From Maylandia zebra (lineage: Eukaryota; Chordata; Actinopteri; Cichliformes; Cichlidae), in contig NC_135174.1 in NCBI RefSeq assembly GCF_041146795.1, forward strand, positions 19,896,878 to 19,960,877: DNA of 64,000 bases. The letters run 5' to 3'. The notes below the pieces were generated by a model. The model had not been told where the DNA came from and ran no database searches. It worked only from the letters and a program-made list of their open reading frames with translations. Below, piece after piece: positions 53,101 through 62,882 of the stretch. Positions within the stretch are counted from its first letter, which is position 1. Each line of letters opens with the position of its first letter. The position numbers and the translations under genes are program-made.

Positions 53101-53146
53101 ACAATGCGTTGCACAAAAGTACAAAAGAGACACTAACCTCAACTTC
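26160..53146 (-). CDS. spock2: Testican-2 (SPOCK2), 5'-partial
   Basis: Secreted SPARC-family heparan/chondroitin sulfate proteoglycan of extracellular matrix, brain-enriched. Exons in coding order: 53138-53146, 48538-48583, 36856-36970, 33041-33149, 32474-32588, 31626-31745, 31304-31522, 29051-29113, 27984-28121, 26160-26305. They give 359 residues; human is about 424, so about 64 N-terminal residues are missing. Domains in order: a follistatin-like/Kazal region ([20 protein letters not shown] to [20 protein letters not shown] and CKLEQQACL), an extracellular calcium-binding domain starting [20 protein letters not shown] with two EF-hands ([32 protein letters not shown]), a thyroglobulin type-1 domain ([26 protein letters not shown]), then glycosaminoglycan sites SGD and GSG before an acidic tail ending DDGGYIW. 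All junctions keep phase. One intron has a GC donor, and the first exon in the window is a 9-base microexon. Confidence 0.95.
28750..28762. repeat. Poly-C tract
   Basis: Thirteen consecutive C residues on the + strand in a spock2 intron, with a CCCCC-rich neighbourhood. Confidence 0.85.
30035..30263. mobile_element. Palindromic MITE-like element in spock2 intron
   Basis: Perfect 15-base terminal inverted repeats (CCCATATGGAAAAGA at 30035-30049; its reverse complement at 30249-30263) bound 229 AT-rich bases without coding capacity. A perfect 16-base palindrome, GAAAGTGGCCACTTTC, lies inside at 30204-30219. I could not settle the target-site duplication or the superfamily. Confidence 0.65.
32225..32241. 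repeat. Poly-G tract of 17
   Basis: Seventeen consecutive G on + (poly-C in the spock2 transcript), in the intron between exons 31626-31745 and 32474-32588. Confidence 0.95.
33150..36855 (-). other. spock2: spock2 intron of 3.7 kb
   Basis: The intron separates exon 36856-36970 from 33041-33149. I see no gene or clear mobile element in it. A CTCF-like core lies at 33853-33864. Everything else is AT-rich unique-looking sequence. Confidence 0.6.
38249..39120 (-). mobile_element. Degenerate Tc1-like transposon
   Basis: The left end reads CAGTCATATAAAAGAGTTTT after a TA, like a Tc1 terminus. The interior contains antisense Tc1-transposase blocks: CAATCAGGTTGAGATCTGGA, a CATCACGCCTCCACCACCAT block, and a GTCCAAAGAACATTGTTCCA block in the standard order. 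Internal deletions and stops make it a relic. The right boundary is approximate. Confidence 0.75.
41945..42960 (+). mobile_element. Ty3/gypsy-type LTR retrotransposon pol relic
   Basis: Fragments of a gypsy-type polyprotein lie in shifting forward frames. An RNase H-like block ([20 protein letters not shown], then WTNHQNL) spans about 42205-42330. [16 protein letters not shown] block (DALSRQF type) follows at about 42410-42455. A zinc-finger/integrase-like block is at about 42640-42790 ([27 protein letters not shown]). Stops and frameshifts separate the pieces and no LTR was recognised. It is a broken copy with no coding capacity. Confidence 0.85.
43179..44543. mobile_element. Non-autonomous hAT-type transposon
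   Basis: The 1365-base element is bounded by TAGAGATGG...CCATCTCTA inverted ends and flanked by a perfect 8-base direct repeat CAGCCGAC (43171-43178 and 44544-44551), the duplication length typical of hAT elements. Both subterminal regions are packed with CCGATACCGATA-type motifs in opposite orientations, probably transposase-binding arrays. The interior has no transposase frame. A 14-base palindrome CGATCAGCTGATCG lies at 44123-44136. Confidence 0.88.
44671..44910. repeat. Dispersed teleost repeat
   Basis: The longest copy in the window of the family also seen at 3385-3476 and 55535-55633. It contains GGCGAGAGGTGAGGTACACC, then CATTCATGGTCACATTCATA, then GGGGAGAACATGCAAACTTC blocks, a combination common in fish genomes as I remember it. 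The family name is not resolved. Confidence 0.65.
49995..51612 (-). mobile_element. 5'-truncated Rex3 (RTE-clade) LINE
   Basis: The element lies in the same orientation as spock2. It is flanked by a 12-base direct repeat TTTCTTTTTCTA (49983-49994 and 51613-51624), the mark of target-primed insertion. Its 3' end is a GATG-type tail (CCATCCATCC on +), as in Rex3. It contains the two conserved blocks I remember as the standard Rex3 primer sites (around 50906 and 51350). The 5' part, including the endonuclease domain, is missing. Confidence 0.92.
50014..51612 (-). CDS. Rex3 reverse transcriptase, N-terminally truncated
   Basis: One uninterrupted frame runs from the truncated 5' edge of the element to a stop at 50014. 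It starts without an ATG because the element is truncated; the upstream part reads [20 protein letters not shown]. Reverse-transcriptase motifs in order: [59 protein letters not shown], the catalytic FADDAVLL, and KYLGVLF (thumb side). The C-terminal region ends [13 protein letters not shown] and [12 protein letters not shown], the usual Rex3 ending. AFNRVP replaces the commoner AFDRVP, changing the first catalytic Asp-containing motif, so the copy may be inactive apart from its truncation. No internal stop over about 530 codons points to recent insertion. Confidence 0.9.
   Translation of the reverse strand, partial: KDLLNPTDTSSEEEAESGDEGNDPPISGGEVTEAVKQLLGGRAPGVDEVRPEFLKALDVVGLSWLTRLCNVAWRSGAVPVDWQTGVVVPIFKKGDRRVCSNYRGITLLSLPGKVYARVLERRVRPLVEPRIQEEQCGFRPGRGTLDQLFILSRILEGAWEFAQPVYMCFVDLEKAFNRVPRGVLWEVLREYGVSGPLLRAIRSLYNRCKSLVRIAGNKSDSFPVGDGLRQGCPLSPVLFIIFMDRISRRSQVAEGFRFGGLRISSLIFADDAVLLASSGEGLQLALERFTAECEAAGMRISTSKSEAMVLSRKRVECPLRVGDEFLPQVEEFKYLGVLFASDGRREPEIDRRIGAAAAVMRTLHRSVMVKRELSVKAKLSIYRSIYVPTLTYGHELWVVTERTRSRIQAAEMSFLRRVAGLSLRDRVRSSAIREGLRVEQLLLHIERSQLRWFGHLTRMPPGRLLGEVFQACPTGRRPRGRPRTRWRDYISRLAWERLGIPPDKLEEVAGEREVWASLLRLLPPRPGPGQSG
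53138..53146 (-). CDS. spock2: spock2 microexon of 9 bases (Glu-Val-Glu)
   Basis: Read on the - strand, a strong acceptor (pyrimidine tract, GCTGCTGCTTTT, then CCACAG) is followed by GAAGTTGAG and then the donor GTTAGT. The nine bases encode EVE in phase 0 and join the next exon, which starts DDYIK. From memory, human testican-2 reads FRDEVEDDY here whereas testican-1 reads FRDDDY, so the three residues are exactly the expected insert. The upstream exon ending in FRD is not found in the window. Confidence 0.8.
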
Positions 53147-55534
53147 CTGTGGCGATTAAAAGCAGCAGCGAGGGAGACAAAAGAGAGACATTGTTAGAGA
53201 CAAAAAAAAGACACTTTTCAGTTTTCATTACAGGCTTCCATTTAACATAGAAAGAGTTTATAACAGTTATGGCAGCAGTTAAACTGTCAGCCCTTAATGC
53301 ATTCCGATTGCAAATACATGCCTTAGTCTCACTCCTCTCCGGGGACAACATAAGACATTCACAAAGGATTATGAGCGCCTATTAACTGAGGATGATCAGC
53401 TGCCACTTCTATGAGCTGGCAGGCGTCCTGAACACTAAGGGCCCATTCTCTGGATGTTTACAAGCAAGTGCCAAAAGCCAGCTTCCTGTAGCTCAGAAGT
53501 TATGGATAAGCCATGACATATAGTGTCAACCTTGGAAAAATACAGGCAAATTGGTGGAGGAATCTTCAAAGTCAACAGACGGATGTGATTTAGATGGGAG
53601 TTTTTTTTTTTATAGTTGCAGCACACACACGCACAAACACACACACACAGAACATTTACTAAGCGTAGCAGTGACAACACAGACAGATATAGCTTCTGTA
53701 AAGTACAACCTTGACTTAAAAGGGGAGTGACTGCTTTCCTTTCATTCCATTTTACCGTCTTGGCTTCGGTCCAAGGGCATTACACATCAATACCCACCAC
53801 AGCCTTTCCCCGTGTGTTTCATCATTCAGCGCTCTGCTGCGTTTGAAAGAAATATAGCACTGCATGGTTTATTTCAGCAGCTCAACCCTGTAAAATATAC
53901 CTAATTCACACACCCACAGCCATACCTGTCTACTTAACAGAGCTGTGACAGCATCTTAATATATCACCACGGACATTTTACAGGCCTCACAAGGACAAGC
54001 CAAAAAGCCAGCGAAAAGGCTTTAAAAGACTGAGGTAAGAATTCATCACCGGTCCACAGCAGGACTTTAGATTTCACCTCGGAGACAGTTTCTTTACAGT
54101 AAATACTTTCCCAGTGGCAGGAAAATGTCCTGGTGCTACATATACGAGAAGCAATATCGCTCTTTGCTATCCTCCAAATGGGCTGAATTTCTGCAGGGAA
54201 TCATAAGAGGAGAAGAAAAAGAAACTTATAATGTGTCGTGTGAATCGTAAACACCCCCGCTGCTGTATCAAATGACTTTTTTATTCCTTTTTCAGATCTG
54301 CATCTTCGCATGACATTTCGAAGGTTATAACTGAATCGTTTAAGTTTCAAGTTGACACTGCGACATAAACCGAGCAGAAATAACTGCTAAGTGTTTAAAT
54401 TAGGCACGAAATCAGGTTTTGCAAACATGTGGGAAGTGTCCGGGTAGAATATGATTTAAAAAAAAATCTGAAAACAAGTGAACTAAGATTCCAAGACTGT
54501 AAAAGCATCACATGTAACAATTAATTAATTATTTTCAAGTCTGCTGCAATTACCCAGCTCACAGTGCTGCCAGGACCAACGGGAGCCCGACATAATGTCC
54601 TAAAGGCTGGAGTGCTTATCGTCTCTCAGCAGCAGTGTGACAGCAAGGACACCAAGCTGAGGCTGTCTTTAGTCCTTCACCAAGGTTGAGAGCTAATGCT
54701 GTCCCACTGAATCCGAGCCAGGCTGCTGCAGTTCAGAGCGAGCTCAGACGAGAGGGAAGGAGGAGGGGAAAGATCAGGGAGCAAGAGGGTGTGATATTCA
54801 TGGTGGCGATCCCTTGAGTTATGTGATTCATATCACACAAACCACCTCTTCTGCCATTTGTCAACAAGGCTGTAATGCAGCCGGTGTAAAACAGAGCCAG
54901 GAGGCTAATGGAGCTTGACTATCCAGATGCTGCGACTGCTCCCCCTGGACTGCTCGCCGGTATTAGGCTGACAGCATTTGGCCGCAAGCCTGACTGCGTT
55001 CTCCTGAATTAACGTCTACCTCATGTCGCCTGAGCCCGTCTGCTGGGGACATAAATACCACTGCTAACCCTGAACCAGCCAGCCCCAACATCACCAGTGC
55101 AAGACAAGTGCACACTCATGTCCTGAGGAATGACACCAAAATCAGTGTGGCTGCTGCAATGGGTAGCATGCATGCACATCCTTGTCCTGAGCTGTGATGC
55201 CAAACCATAGAGGGAAGCTGAACTTACTTTGGCAGGATATTGGGATATAAAAAGCATAAAAAAACATAAGTTTGGATGTTTGAAAATGTGACGTGCATGC
55301 AACATTTGCAGAATGGCTAGTGTTAGGAGTGTCCGTAGTCACCCTACTTTCAACAAATGTGAAATGATAAACAAATATGTGATTTCATGTGATTAAAATA
55401 GTCATACGGCACCAAGAAAGTGGCATCGGGTCATGTGATGACATTACCAGCCACAAGAATGGCATCTGGAGGCTGTAGGACAATGGCTGCATCGGCGTTC
55501 GTTAAGCTAATGAAGAAAAACAGCTTCAACAAAC

Positions 55535-55633
55535 ATCTATCCAGCTTTTTAACCAGTTATAGGTTGTAGTAGGGCTGGAGCCAGTCCCAGATGTACACCC
55601 CAGACAGGTCGCCTGTCCATCACAGGGCTGCTT
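55535..55633. repeat. Dispersed teleost repeat fragment
   Basis: Contains GGGCTGGAGCCAGTCCCAG followed by a GTACACCCCAGACAGGTCGC block. It is a third, diverged copy of the repeat at 3385-3476 and 44671-44910. Confidence 0.6.
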
Positions 55634-57736
55634 CACCAAACATATTAATCCTAAAATAAAAATGGCACCAAATTTCGAGGAGAAAGAGCTTGCCAGAACA
55701 GAACTGTCAGAGAGTGTGAAAACGAGAGAATCTCTCCCCAAGAAAGCTACAAAGCAAAGCTAACAGACTGCGAATGTCATAGGATTTATTTAGATAAATG
55801 GTTAACTGTACTCCACCTTCATAAAAATAACCTCTTGCACATTGCTAATCCAACACTTTTACTCTGAATTGATCCAGAGTTTTATTGCTGACCTTTAAAG
55901 CTCAAACATGTCTGTGATATCTCAGCTTTTTGGGCTTACAGGAATAGGCAGTCACAGCTAGCAAGCTCTGAGTGGTGTGAATCGTTTTGAGTCTTTGCTT
56001 ATGGGATTAACATGTCTTAAAATGTATACTTCGTGATTTAAGATGGGTATGTTTGGCAAAGTAGATTTCATGGCTCATAGCTGAGGAAGAAAAAAAGGCC
56101 ACTGGATTACCATCAGACACTCAGTGTTGTGTAATTGATATCGTAAAAAGAGATTTAGAGCCATCTGTAAAGTTCACGCAAGTCGAGTGTCTGCGGTCAA
56201 GTGCAATTCAGTGGCAAACCCTACAGCCTTGACACTTTTAACACAGACTACATACTGCGCAGTAATCCAAAAATGACGAGAGTATTTATGTTCAAATAGA
56301 AGATTTATTAAAAAGGAAGGCAGGTTTGTGGGCTCTAAGTGAGAGATCTTAGCATCTATTCTACACCACTGCAAAGATCCATCATGGTGCATGCATATTG
56401 CTTGCTCCATCGCTGCAGCTCATCTGCATGTAATTGACATTGATGGTACAGTCTGGCCAGACTGGAAATCAAGTGGTCCTGCAAAAATCTAAAAATCCCA
56501 TCAATCAGCATGTTTATCGCTAACTATATTTACTTTTGATTTATTTAGATCCAGATGCAACACTTTACACATCAACAGTAAACAAGTCTCAGCGCCGCCT
56601 TCTGCCGAAGTCTGCCGCCGTTCACTCAGAAACAGACACACTGATCAGGAATTTTTAGTTAGGAAGTTCTGCTTTCCAGGTGAAATCCCTCACTCTCAGG
56701 GCAATAACTGCATGCTACATCCTCCACAGTATTCCTTATTGGTATTCTGAAGATGATATTTGCAGTGAAGACATCACTTAAGCAGCAGGATATGAGTTAG
56801 AGGTTAAATGATGACTTGGACATTTTGCATTTCCCCCACTTGTCATTTATCCAGCTTCATGAAGTCATTTACTCTGCCGCCGACTGGATAAACACAGGCT
56901 GATGGATGGACTAGTGATCTGGCTCATGTCTGTAATGAACGAAGAACTACAAGAGGCTCTCCTCAGCTGATTGCTCCACACTGTGCTGGAGCTGTGTCAT
57001 CCCATCAGATCACTCAGTCTTCGCCGCCTAGCTGACTGGCAGGACATTGTCGGCTCGTCATTCCTCCAGCTATCTTTTGCACGGTAATGTGCTTTGCCTG
57101 ATTAATGTAGCCGAATTAGCTATGTCTCCTTACCTACTTTAAATTGCAGCAAAAGGGCACTCAGGCGGAGGCTTTCGTAATTTTACATTCCACCCTCCGT
57201 GTCTCTGTAGTTACCGGGGAGCAGCGGGAGTGTATCTTGCCTTTGCCATGTCATTATGGCGCCTTGAATCAGCACGCTGGGGCCTAAGTGGTGGAGGTAA
57301 TGTCTCGTTCTGTTTGTACCCTGCCGTCTTTTAGAATGACAGAGAAATGAGCGAGACACTAATGGTGAAGACCCACCACAGACTGAAACACTTAGAAATG
57401 CATTAGAGCGTTCAAAAATGACGCTGTTAGCCTTACGGCCCGAACCCATCGACTTTAGAGTGGCAAAACATTCCGTTTTCACTTAAACATGCAGCAGAAA
57501 TCACAAGGCAACAGCTAAGTACATATTTTCACATCCCCTCTGATCCCACATGGCAACTTATGTGGTTTTAAATGCAACAACTCCTCAAATCACTTTCACT
57601 TTGGCAGACCCTTACATGATCTTTGGTTGCATTACAGTTTGTTTAGGGTGATTACATACCGTCTACTCTATGAAAGAAGCATGAGATTTTTCATCACACT
57701 CCAAAGACAAAAATAAGAAATCCACAGAGAAAAATT

Positions 57737-57756
57737 GGGGGGGGGGGGGGGGGGGG
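57737..57756. repeat. Poly-G tract of 20
   Basis: Twenty consecutive G on the + strand in the 5' intron region of spock2. Length is probably variable and prone to sequencing error. Confidence 0.95.
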
Positions 57757-60700
57757 TGTCTTGATTGCGGCAAAATACCAGGGCATTATGGGATTAAGTC
57801 GCAGCCCAGCAACACAGAGCTGGATCAAATTGATCATCTGAGCCGGAGTGCTCGGGGGGCCTGCAGGCGAAGGACGCGTATTGTTTCACAAGGTAAGACG
57901 CCTGCCTGCAATGCAGTACAGTACAGAGCACAATCTGCAGCCATCTCTACACACTGAAGGGCACGTCTCTTTTCCCGAGCCACAAAAAAAAAAAAGGCAA
58001 GTGCCAAGCGTGCATCCATCTGAAACGCTCGCACGGTGCTGCTGAAATGCAGAAGTAATAAGGATGAGTGAGGAGAGGAGATCAGCTCGTGCAGATGAAT
58101 GCAGATAATTTAACCAACCGGCAAAAACATTTTCTAGTTTATTTATAGCAAAAATAAAGGAGACTTATTTCAACCCTGAAACAAAAGTCTGAAAAACATT
58201 AAGAGCTTCTCCCGTCGGCTAATAAGATGAAAATTTCAGGAAGTTGCATCACAGAAATAAACCTTTTCTTCTCAGGAGCCCTCTAGCTGTGGTCTCAAAT
58301 CACTGATGAAGGGACACATCAAACACTGGTCAGGCTCGGTTTTCTGCAGTAGAGGCTCCATGGTTGAATCAAGGCACTGCATGCTCTGAGAGATGCAGTA
58401 ATTGGAGAGGAGGAGGAGAGCACAGATGCAGGAAAATGGATTCTGTTGGGCCCCACTGCTGAGCCAAGCAGAACCCCAGAACAGTCTCTGCATCATCTTA
58501 TCGCTCCTTCCACCCCATTTGCAAAACAAAGAAGCAGAAAGAGAAGAGGCGAGCCTTCAGGTTGAGCTCCACACACATATGCCCCAGGGAGCTTGCAGCT
58601 TATGCAGGGCCGTCTTTCCTGTGCTGAGCTATGCTGCTTCTGCATACAATATTAGCAGAAAAAACCCATAATAAGACGAGCTGAAGCATGCGGCTCCACA
58701 GAGACCAAAATATCTAAAGCCAGTGAGCTATTTTCACTTTGTAGTAGGTAGACTCATCGGTATTGATTGGCAAACACAAAAAGTTATCAGCATACATAAA
58801 CAGATGAATGAGCTTAAATCTTGTTTGGTCCTGGCACCCTAACTTTACCACGGGAGCTTAAATCAATATTGGATGTGGGGGAGGCTAAGAAAATAAATTC
58901 CATGCCAATAAACTCTGAAAACCCGACTTTTTTGTCTGGAGGAATAAAACATGCCTTGCAGCTTTCACTACTTAAAATACAAGCTTTTCATTGATTTGGA
59001 CATTTTCAAGGATTAAGCAACAGTTTTGAGGAGAAAATTCAACACTGCGTCTTTTAGTTTAATCCTCGGAAATTGTATGATATGCATTTCCAGATACAGT
59101 ATCTCTCTTTATGTCCCAGAAGATTTTTTTTAAAGTGTATTATCAGTAGAAGAATTACTATTCCAAAGACTCCATGACTTTCTCTATCATTTACAGTGTT
59201 TTTACAGTAGTTTACTTGAAATACTTTTTTAGTCTTAAGTTAATATATCAAACTGCTTTTTCCTGGCTGTCTAAACATATTCACTCTTGCTTTAGAGGTT
59301 AGGTTAAAGTACAATCCAGGGAGGTAAGTGAGCAATGCTGTTTAGCCTTTAAAAAATATGTGAAAAAATGAAAATTCCATAGGAAAAGTAGCCCATCTAC
59401 AACAATCTCCACAGCTGTGTCTATTCTGTGCATGCATGTGATCATTTTTCATCACTATTAGTACTGGCTGTGGTTTGTTGGCTTGCTGACTACCTTAATC
59501 CAACCTGCAGGACCTGAACAACCATCAGTGACCACAAAGCAGAATAATCTGAATTTAAGCTGGTAACATTAGTGCTGACTCAGAGGTTTTGAGCCAGGTT
59601 AACACGCTCACGAGCATGCCAAAAGTGTATTGACGTGCAGATGAAAATAGACTTCAATAAACAGCTGTTACAAGCTACAGCGCTCAGGTGTTTTAGGAGT
59701 GAAATGATGGAATGCTATCTTGTTTTAGAAGATTTATGTCTTTAAAACAAACCAGTGGGATTGGAGCTGAGTGAAACAGACTGACTAGGAAAGTCAGAAT
59801 GTAAGAAGAGGCAAACAAACATTTTTGCACACAGAAAAAAAAATACCGACATAATTTTCTTTTACTTGGACGGATATGCAGTAGCCAAAAATCTGTGTAA
59901 AGCTTTTTTTTTTATGCTGTACTGAGCAGCTGTGCAATCATTTGAGTGGACTGTAATGCACTGTCAGCATGTGTGTTCTGCAAACCTCTAAGAAAACTGT
60001 GATTACAATATACTTTTTATTACCATCTATCTTTGCCTGTGATTATTACTTTATTTGCCGTCTCCGAATTTTTAACAACTGTGCCTTCCGTTTGAAATAA
60101 TTTGGGTCCGCTGACAAGTATGCTGAAGCTGCAGAACTCTTTTATAACTCTAAGTTTACAAATCAGCAGCATGGTTAAGAGAAGATAATTATGATAAGCA
60201 TTCCTGTTGAAATGCCACGGGGATCTGCAGGGGTAGCTAAGTTAAATATGCTAGCTGGCTGATTACATTTAATTCCCCCCGTCTACCATGGCAATGAGAA
60301 CAAATTGGGTTGTTGGGGCTGCTGATAGTACTAATCTCTGCAATGGCAATGGGATATTACAGTAAAACAGGAAGGCACATTGAGATGTCGCGTTATGGCT
60401 GTAGGAAGGACTACATCACGCTATAAATGAGATTCTGCTGGGTTCTTTCAACTGAGAAAAAAGCTATTAGTGCTTTAGCTCATTTCTCTATCCCTGCTAT
60501 ATGATTTGCTTGATTAAGGTCATTTCATTATGACTTTGTAGTGTATATCTATTACCCCGCCAACTCAATGAATTAACAGTCTCTGTCTTTCTCACACACA
60601 CCAACAAATACATCTTCCAAAAGCCACACATACTAAATACAGCTTGAATATAGAAGGGATCGTAGGCCTTGCAAGCATGTCCTTGACACCTCTCTGTGGC

Positions 60701-62759
60701 TCGGCTCTCTTTGCTCCCCAGTATGGCTCCGGGGCAGTCAACCCCATCTCGTCCAACATGAAAATAAAACATACTCAAGACAGCAAAAGAAGCAGATTCT
60801 CTCCAGGCAAGAGCATGTCCTCTACGTTTTTGTAGCTGCCTGGCCTAATTGTAAAATACTTGCCCTGCTGTTTCAACAGTGAATGATTTGTGGCCTAAAG
60901 CAAAGAATCTATCAATGCCAGGTTGAACCTGAGAACCTTGCATTATTACACCCATTGTTACTGAACATAAGCAATACAGCTGTGTTTGCTTGGAGCATGT
61001 GTTTAGTGCAGCATGGACCTAGGCAATTCATAACAATAATGGGGTGGCCCCAAACACACATCTATAAAAATATATTAACAAAAAAAAACACCGTAGGCAG
61101 ACCTAAATATATTCAGGACAACACTTTTCAGTAGCCCTAATGTATTTTTTTCCTATCTAATGTATGCACTGTTATTTGTGTAGGCTTTTTTTCCCCCAGG
61201 TTTAGTACAATACACAGAAATAACAGGTCCCACTACTGCATTCTTACTGGAGAGTGTTTTCAGCAGGTGAAGCGATCCAAAGTGTTTACATTGTGTACAA
61301 TAAGATTTGTTCAGATAAACAGAGAGGGATCTTATTGTAGTTTACTGGCGGATGAACTTCCCGGAGACAAATGCCAACCTCATCATTTATTTTGTCTGCG
61401 AGGACATGCATTATATTTTATTTGTCCAGCTTTTATACGGCTAGTGTTTAAAGCTATTATACAATTCAAAGTGAGCGGCCACAGTGAGTGTGTTTTTAAA
61501 TAGACAGTAAACTGGTTATCATGTGATCTAAAGTACAGACAGTCTTTGGGATATTGGATCTGTGGTATTTTAATCCTTGTATGTATTATTAACTAGTAAT
61601 AACTAGTAGCCCGGCTATAATTATTGTAGTTTTACATTTTCCCATCTGACACTTGACTCTAGTTGTGGTTGTCAAGATAGGTGGAAGTGAGAAATATAGA
61701 AAAGCATGCAAAAGTATATTACTTCCATTCTCTGGCTATAGGGGAACAGCTATAAAATGAAATATTAAGTAACACCAGATTGTACTTACTGAAAACAAAG
61801 ACATGACAACCACCTGTTAGTACAACTAACTGTAACAAAAACTAATTACTTGCCAGATAATTCAGACAAAAACACTCCAAAAAGGCGTAAACAACCCAAA
61901 TGCATTCAAGAAGTGTGACTCAAACTACCTGACGTGCCATTTGGCAGACAGCTAGATACTATAGCCGCCTGTATCAGTATTCGTCTGTCATTTAAAGCAT
62001 CAACACCATTAATCCAGCCTTAATACAATTTAAATGAGATTCATACAAAACAAAATAGTCAGCAAAAGAGAAGACAAATGTGTTGCTAAGCTGTAAACCT
62101 TTTTAATTTCTGCTTCAAGCTGTGAATTTTAACGTGTGATTCGGAAGCTAGTTTCCAGTGAATATGTGAGGAACTGCATTTTTTCTACTTGAACTCTGGC
62201 TGTATTTTTTCAGTTACTGAGACTCCTGTTTGTTGAAAGTGTAAAATTAATAATACTCATGTCCCTGAAAACATGAGTCAATGGGTTTTAGTGAATTGAG
62301 ATCTTGCAAAAAGCACTGAAGTGTCAATTATCTTTTTCCAAACTAAAGATATAACTGAATAAAAATGATCTCTGGGGAGGATCTCACATTAGATACACAT
62401 TGAACAAAAACACAGCCATTTCCATCAGAAACAAATTACCTGTTAAAATCATGCAGGGTCTAGTTTTGATTTTCTTTTCTTTTTAAATTTGTTTCCCTTT
62501 GTTGCTTAATTTTAAGTTTTCCTTTTTGCTTGTGATCCTGGCTACCAGCATAGCTGCAGGGATGGCAATGTTATGCTCAAGGACTCATAGTTGGTCCACA
62601 GCTCAGATATATGGAGTCAATTTTTGTGAGCAATTACAGATTCCTGATGATTATTAAACAGATTAAACAGTTTGGAGTAATAATTATTGGATAGATTGCC
62701 ATCAAATTTAGGAAAAACTTCATTCTCCCCTTGTGAAAAGCAATAGTGACTTTTCATAA

Positions 62760-62882
62760 TCATTATTATTATTAATATTATTATTATTATTATTAACTCT
62801 ATGATTTTTCCCAGACTTTCACATTTTGCTATAGACTCGAGAAAAGCAGTGGTATCAGACTTTTTCTTCTTCTTCTTCTTTT
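62760..62882. repeat. TTA-rich and CTT-rich simple repeats
   Basis: A run of TTA/ATT units at about 62760-62795 and a short CTT run at about 62863-62882, separated by unique sequence. Confidence 0.85.

Larger units (their letters stand above)
48584..53137 (-). other. spock2: spock2 intron of 4.6 kb with Rex3 insertion
   Basis: The intron between the 9-base microexon and exon 48538-48583. A Rex3-type LINE occupies 49995-51612. The flanking parts (48584-49980 and 51625-53137) show no other feature I can support. Confidence 0.6.
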
